DNA of 8,055 nt. Origin: an uncultured beta proteobacterium (GTDB lineage: Bacteria; Pseudomonadota; Gammaproteobacteria; Burkholderiales; Burkholderiaceae). Under the pieces are notes generated by a model. That model was not told the DNA's origin, did no database searches, and worked only from the letters and a program-made list of their open reading frames with translations. Position 1 is the first letter of the stretch; each line of letters opens with the position of its first letter. The position numbers were made by a program, and so were the translations under genes. Location of the stretch: NCBI GenBank assembly GCA_903845455.1, contig CAIMXN010000311.1, positions 1 through 8,055 on the forward strand. Direction: 5' to 3'. This document shows positions 6,418 through 8,055 of this stretch, piece after piece.

Positions 6418-6678
6418 TTAAGTAGTCGCTTTTTCGAGTACTACAACTTTTGCTTCAAGTGCTTCCAGTTTTTCTCTAGTCTTTGCAAGAACTTTAGATT
6501 GCACCTCAAATTCTTCCCGCGTCACTAAATCCATTTTCTGAAATCCTTGATTCATCATTGCCCGCACATTCTTTTCAATTTCTTGTGCTGGTGAATTTCG
6601 AATAGCATCGCCTACCTTGTTTTGCATATCACTGGCAATGCGTTGGATTTGCTCGAGGATTTCGCCTGGTTTTTGCAT
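6418..6678 (-). CDS. ubiK: Ubiquinone biosynthesis accessory factor UbiK (BMFP/YqiC family)
   Basis: An 86-residue protein matching the UbiK/YqiC (formerly DUF526, BMFP) family. In E. coli UbiK partners UbiJ and assists the soluble Ubi complex in aerobic ubiquinone-8 synthesis, and binds lipids. The N-terminal half is an amphipathic helix with IQRIASDM (11-18); the motif LVTREEFEVQ (51-60) is the family hallmark; the C-terminal part (about 57-84) has leucine/valine heptads (LAKTREKLEALEAKV) expected to form a trimeric coiled coil. The start is ATG at 6678 with AGGA about ten bases upstream. It is divergent from the porin gene and convergent with the MFS gene. Placement beside a porin-glnK pair is common in Burkholderiales, as I recall it. 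Confidence 0.93.
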   Translation of the reverse strand: MQKPGEILEQIQRIASDMQNKVGDAIRNSPAQEIEKNVRAMMNQGFQKMDLVTREEFEVQSKVLAKTREKLEALEAKVVVLEKATT

Positions 6679-6728
6679 GATGTGATCAGTCCTGATAAGG
6701 TTAACGTTGCATAAAAGATACGCATTAC

Positions 6729-6758
6729 ATTTTAGTTTGAGTAGTCATTTTTACCCAA
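6729..6758 (-). promoter_or_regulatory. Possible sigma-70 promoter of ubiK
   Basis: Reading on the minus strand, TTGGGT (plus 6753-6758) and TAAAAT (plus 6729-6734) are separated by 18 bases. They match the -35 consensus at three and the -10 consensus at five of six positions. The -10 lies about 50 bases before the ubiK start. This is a by-eye match in an AT-rich stretch. Confidence 0.3.
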
Positions 6759-6790
6759 AAATACCCTTAAACCCCTGGTAATAAGGTAAA

Positions 6791-6807
6791 TGCAGAATTT
6801 TGGTGCA
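6791..6807 (+). promoter_or_regulatory. NtrC-like binding site 1 (upstream)
   Basis: The 17-mer beginning TGCAG and ending GGTGCA matches the enteric NtrC site TGCACTATTTTGGTGCA at 15 of 17 positions by eye, differing only at positions 5 and 6. It is the upstream member of a tandem pair whose centres are 23 bp apart, about two helical turns. It lies 136-152 bases before the porin start, a normal enhancer distance. Family assignment is by pattern only; binding is not shown. Confidence 0.6.
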
Positions 6808-6818
6808 TTACTATGCAC
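6803..6818. repeat. 16-bp palindrome bridging the two NtrC-like sites
   Basis: GTGCAT-TACT-ATGCAC is an inverted repeat with perfect 6-bp arms. It is formed by the right half of site 1 and the left half of site 2, so it is probably a consequence of two tandem dyad sites rather than a separate element. It could also act as an alternative dimer site. Confidence 0.5.
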
Positions 6819-6830
6819 TTTTTTGGTGCT
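6814..6830 (+). promoter_or_regulatory. NtrC-like binding site 2 (downstream)
   Basis: TGCACTTTTTTGGTGCT matches the NtrC consensus TGCACTATTTTGGTGCA at 15 of 17 positions, with mismatches only at the seventh and last. Both half-sites, TGCAC and GGTGC, are intact with standard spacing. It lies 113-129 bases before the porin start. Together with site 1 it is arranged as a cooperative enhancer would be, and the downstream P-II gene is a classical NtrC target, which strengthens the call. Confidence 0.65.
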
Positions 6831-6887
6831 ATAGCCTTAACAGAGTGCATCGGTTAGAAAGCCCAAATCACTAAACCTTGATGATCA

Positions 6888-6903
6888 TTCCATGCATTAA
6901 GCA
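6888..6903 (+). promoter_or_regulatory. Degenerate sigma-54-like -24/-12 sequence (doubtful)
   Basis: TTCCATGCATTAAGCA aligns without gaps to TGGCAYGN4TTGCA. It keeps the first T, CATG, and the -12 GC and following A, but has TC in place of the nearly invariant -24 GG and AA in place of TT. Its position, about 80-90 bases beyond the centre of the NtrC-like pair and just upstream of the porin leader, is where a sigma-54 promoter would be expected. Loss of GG argues against function. It also contains the palindrome ATGC-ATTAA-GCAT. Confidence 0.2.
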
Positions 6904-6930
6904 TTTATCCCTTTTTTGATTACAACTAGT

Positions 6931-6936
6931 AAGGAG
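6931..6936 (+). promoter_or_regulatory. Shine-Dalgarno that fixes the porin start
   Basis: AAGGAG ends six bases before ATG 6943. This is the strongest ribosome binding site in the window and excludes the in-frame TTG at 6916, which would add nine residues before the signal peptide. Confidence 0.85.
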
Positions 6937-6942
6937 TTACAC

Positions 6943-7788
6943 ATGAAAGCATTACAAAAGACAGCAATCTCTGCAGCAGCAGTAGCTTTGTTGACGGGCC
7001 TCACATCAGTAGTAGCGTTTGCTGAAGAAGCAGCTGCTCCAGAAGTTAGCCCAGTTACTGCTAACGTCACTGTAGTGAATGACTATCGCTATCGTGGTGT
7101 CAGCCAATCAAATATGAAGCCAGCAATTCAAGGTGGTTTTGACTATGCTCATGAGAGTGGTCTCTATATCGGCAACTGGAACAGCTCAATTAGCTGGAAC
7201 GGCGATCAAAACCCAGGCGTCACATCTCCGATTGAAATGGACTTCTACGGAGGCTTCAAGAAAGAATTGATCGGTGAAGGTTTTGCATCTGATATTGGTG
7301 TTTTGCAATACGCTTACCCAAGTCGTGGTGCCTACTCCTATCAAACATCCGCAGGCACTCAGGTAAATCCAAATACGACTGAGTTGTATGGAGCTCAGAA
7401 CTTTACATTTGGCGCACTAACTGGTTTTGCTAAGCTATCTTACTCAGTTACCCCATTATTCGGTAATCCACATAGTTCTGGTTCTTACTATCCAGACTTA
7501 ACCATGAACTACGACACAGGAGTTTGGGGCCTAGCACTTAATGCACACGTTGGCTACCAAAAAGTTGCAGGTCAGAAAATTGTGGCTGGCACTCCTTCAT
7601 TGAACTACACCGATTGGAAGTTAGGGTTAACTAAGGACTTTGGAGGTGGCTTATCCTTGGCTGCTGCATATGTCGGTACCAATAGCTCCCATATTGGCAG
7701 CACTTATGCCTACTCAGGACCAGCGAATCAAGGCTCTAAGAATTTAGCTGGCTCAACAGGCATTGTCTCCCTTACCAAAACTTTCTAA
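6943..7788 (+). CDS. TorF family putative outer-membrane porin (Gcw_chp family)
   Basis: Outer-membrane beta-barrel protein of 281 residues. The N-terminus is a Sec signal peptide (K2, K6, hydrophobic 8-24) with likely cleavage after AFA at 25-27. The mature N-terminal region contains VTVVNDYRYRGVSQS (about 42-56), the hallmark of the TIGR02001/TorF-type family, followed by alternating aromatic/hydrophobic strands with many Gly, Tyr, Asn and Ser residues, such as GLYIGNWNSSISW. It ends in LTKTF; a C-terminal phenylalanine is the usual barrel-assembly signal. The family is presumed to form pores, but the transported solute is unknown. It is followed after 24 bases by glnK and preceded by two NtrC-like sites, so it is probably induced under nitrogen limitation and may help ammonium or another nitrogen compound cross the outer membrane (inference). 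Confidence 0.88.
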   Translation: MKALQKTAISAAAVALLTGLTSVVAFAEEAAAPEVSPVTANVTVVNDYRYRGVSQSNMKPAIQGGFDYAHESGLYIGNWNSSISWNGDQNPGVTSPIEMDFYGGFKKELIGEGFASDIGVLQYAYPSRGAYSYQTSAGTQVNPNTTELYGAQNFTFGALTGFAKLSYSVTPLFGNPHSSGSYYPDLTMNYDTGVWGLALNAHVGYQKVAGQKIVAGTPSLNYTDWKLGLTKDFGGGLSLAAAYVGTNSSHIGSTYAYSGPANQGSKNLAGSTGIVSLTKTF

Positions 7789-7812
7789 TTTCCACTCTGA
7801 ACGGAGAAACAT

Positions 7813-8055
7813 ATGAAATTAATTACCGCAATCATCAAGCCCTTCAAGCTTGACGAAGTGCGCGAAGCTCTCTCGGAAGTGGGAGTTTCGGGCATTACCG
7901 TTACTGAAGTTAAAGGCTTTGGTCGTCAAAAAGGTCACACTGAGTTGTATCGCGGTGCTGAGTATGTGGTTGATTTTTTACCTAAAGTAAAAATTGAAGC
8001 TGCTGTTGACGATGGCATTTTGGAGCGTGCGATTGAAGCAATTGAAAAATCTGCA
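7813..8055 (+). CDS. glnK: P-II nitrogen regulatory protein (GlnK type), 3' end beyond the window
   Basis: Trimeric cytoplasmic signal protein that senses 2-oxoglutarate and ATP/ADP and controls the ammonium channel AmtB, glutamine synthetase adenylylation and NtrB. The first 81 codons of an expected 112 are visible. MKLITAIIKPFKLDEVREAL is the standard P-II N-terminus; GFGRQKGHTELYRGAEYVVDFLPK (about 35-58) contains the T-loop with the uridylylation motif YRGAEY and Y51; KIEAAVDD (60-67) follows. A GGAG lies six bases before ATG 7813. GlnK rather than GlnB is preferred because it follows a porin with NtrC-like sites, and amtB would be expected just beyond the edge; the visible residues alone do not separate the two paralogues. 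Confidence 0.95.
   Translation, partial: MKLITAIIKPFKLDEVREALSEVGVSGITVTEVKGFGRQKGHTELYRGAEYVVDFLPKVKIEAAVDDGILERAIEAIEKSA

Noticed and set aside
6385..6430. GACTA ... TAGTC arms flanking the MFS-ubiK junction as a bidirectional terminator
   Set aside because: Only five base pairs with an interior that does not continue the stem; too weak to support a terminator.
6751..6776. Three ACCC tetramers at 8-9 base spacing in the intergenic region
   Set aside because: Too short and irregular to call a repeat; no known regulator fits, and the segment overlaps the possible ubiK promoter.
6916..6942. TTG start giving a longer porin
   Set aside because: The Shine-Dalgarno AAGGAG lies after it and is correctly spaced for ATG 6943, which begins a standard signal peptide.
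1..8055. Phage, transposon, CRISPR, toxin-antitoxin or defence system
   Set aside because: No integrase, transposase, direct-repeat arrays, tRNA-flanked insert or small gene pairs of that type are visible; gene content and composition look uniformly core-like.

Overview
The window looks like chromosome of a free-living betaproteobacterium of the Burkholderiaceae, most likely Polynucleobacter or a close relative. This rests on moderate, slightly AT-rich base composition, the protein sequences (class I BirA, LipA/LipB, UbiK, TorF-type porin, P-II) and the DUF493-lipB-lipA and ubiK / porin-glnK groupings familiar from Burkholderiales. The genus is an inference from memory, not a search. I see no mobile element, CRISPR array, rRNA or tRNA.

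Layout. (1) Bases 1-380, minus strand: 5' part of a biotin-protein ligase gene (birA) that runs off the left edge. (2) Bases 418-6395, plus strand: eight tightly packed genes that could form one transcription unit: VanZ-family membrane protein, thioredoxin-like [2Fe-2S] ferredoxin, small alpha/beta hydrolase, DUF493 (YbeD-like) protein, lipB, lipA, a putative lipoprotein and an MFS transporter. Gaps are 2-22 bases; lipB/lipA overlap by four bases and lipA/lipoprotein by twenty. (3) Bases 6418-6678, minus strand: ubiK, convergent with the MFS gene. (4) Bases 6679-6942: a regulatory intergenic region. (5) Bases 6943-8055, plus strand: a TorF-family outer-membrane porin followed by a P-II signalling protein (glnK) cut by the right edge.

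How the genes relate. LipB transfers octanoate from acyl carrier protein to target proteins and LipA inserts the two sulfurs, making protein-bound lipoate. BirA attaches the other swinging-arm cofactor, biotin. UbiK assists ubiquinone synthesis. The porin and P-II gene form a probable nitrogen-responsive unit: two tandem 17-bp sequences closely resembling enhancer sites of the nitrogen regulator NtrC lie 113-152 bases upstream of the porin start. No canonical sigma-54 promoter is visible below them, only a degenerate one lacking the -24 GG.

The most notable observations are the tandem NtrC-like sites controlling a porin-glnK unit, and the 37-base birA/vanZ divergent spacer, in which each gene has a -10-like hexamer exactly six bases before its ATG and no Shine-Dalgarno, as expected for leaderless mRNAs. 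Most of the window is ordinary housekeeping DNA; I do not see a clearly new multi-gene system.
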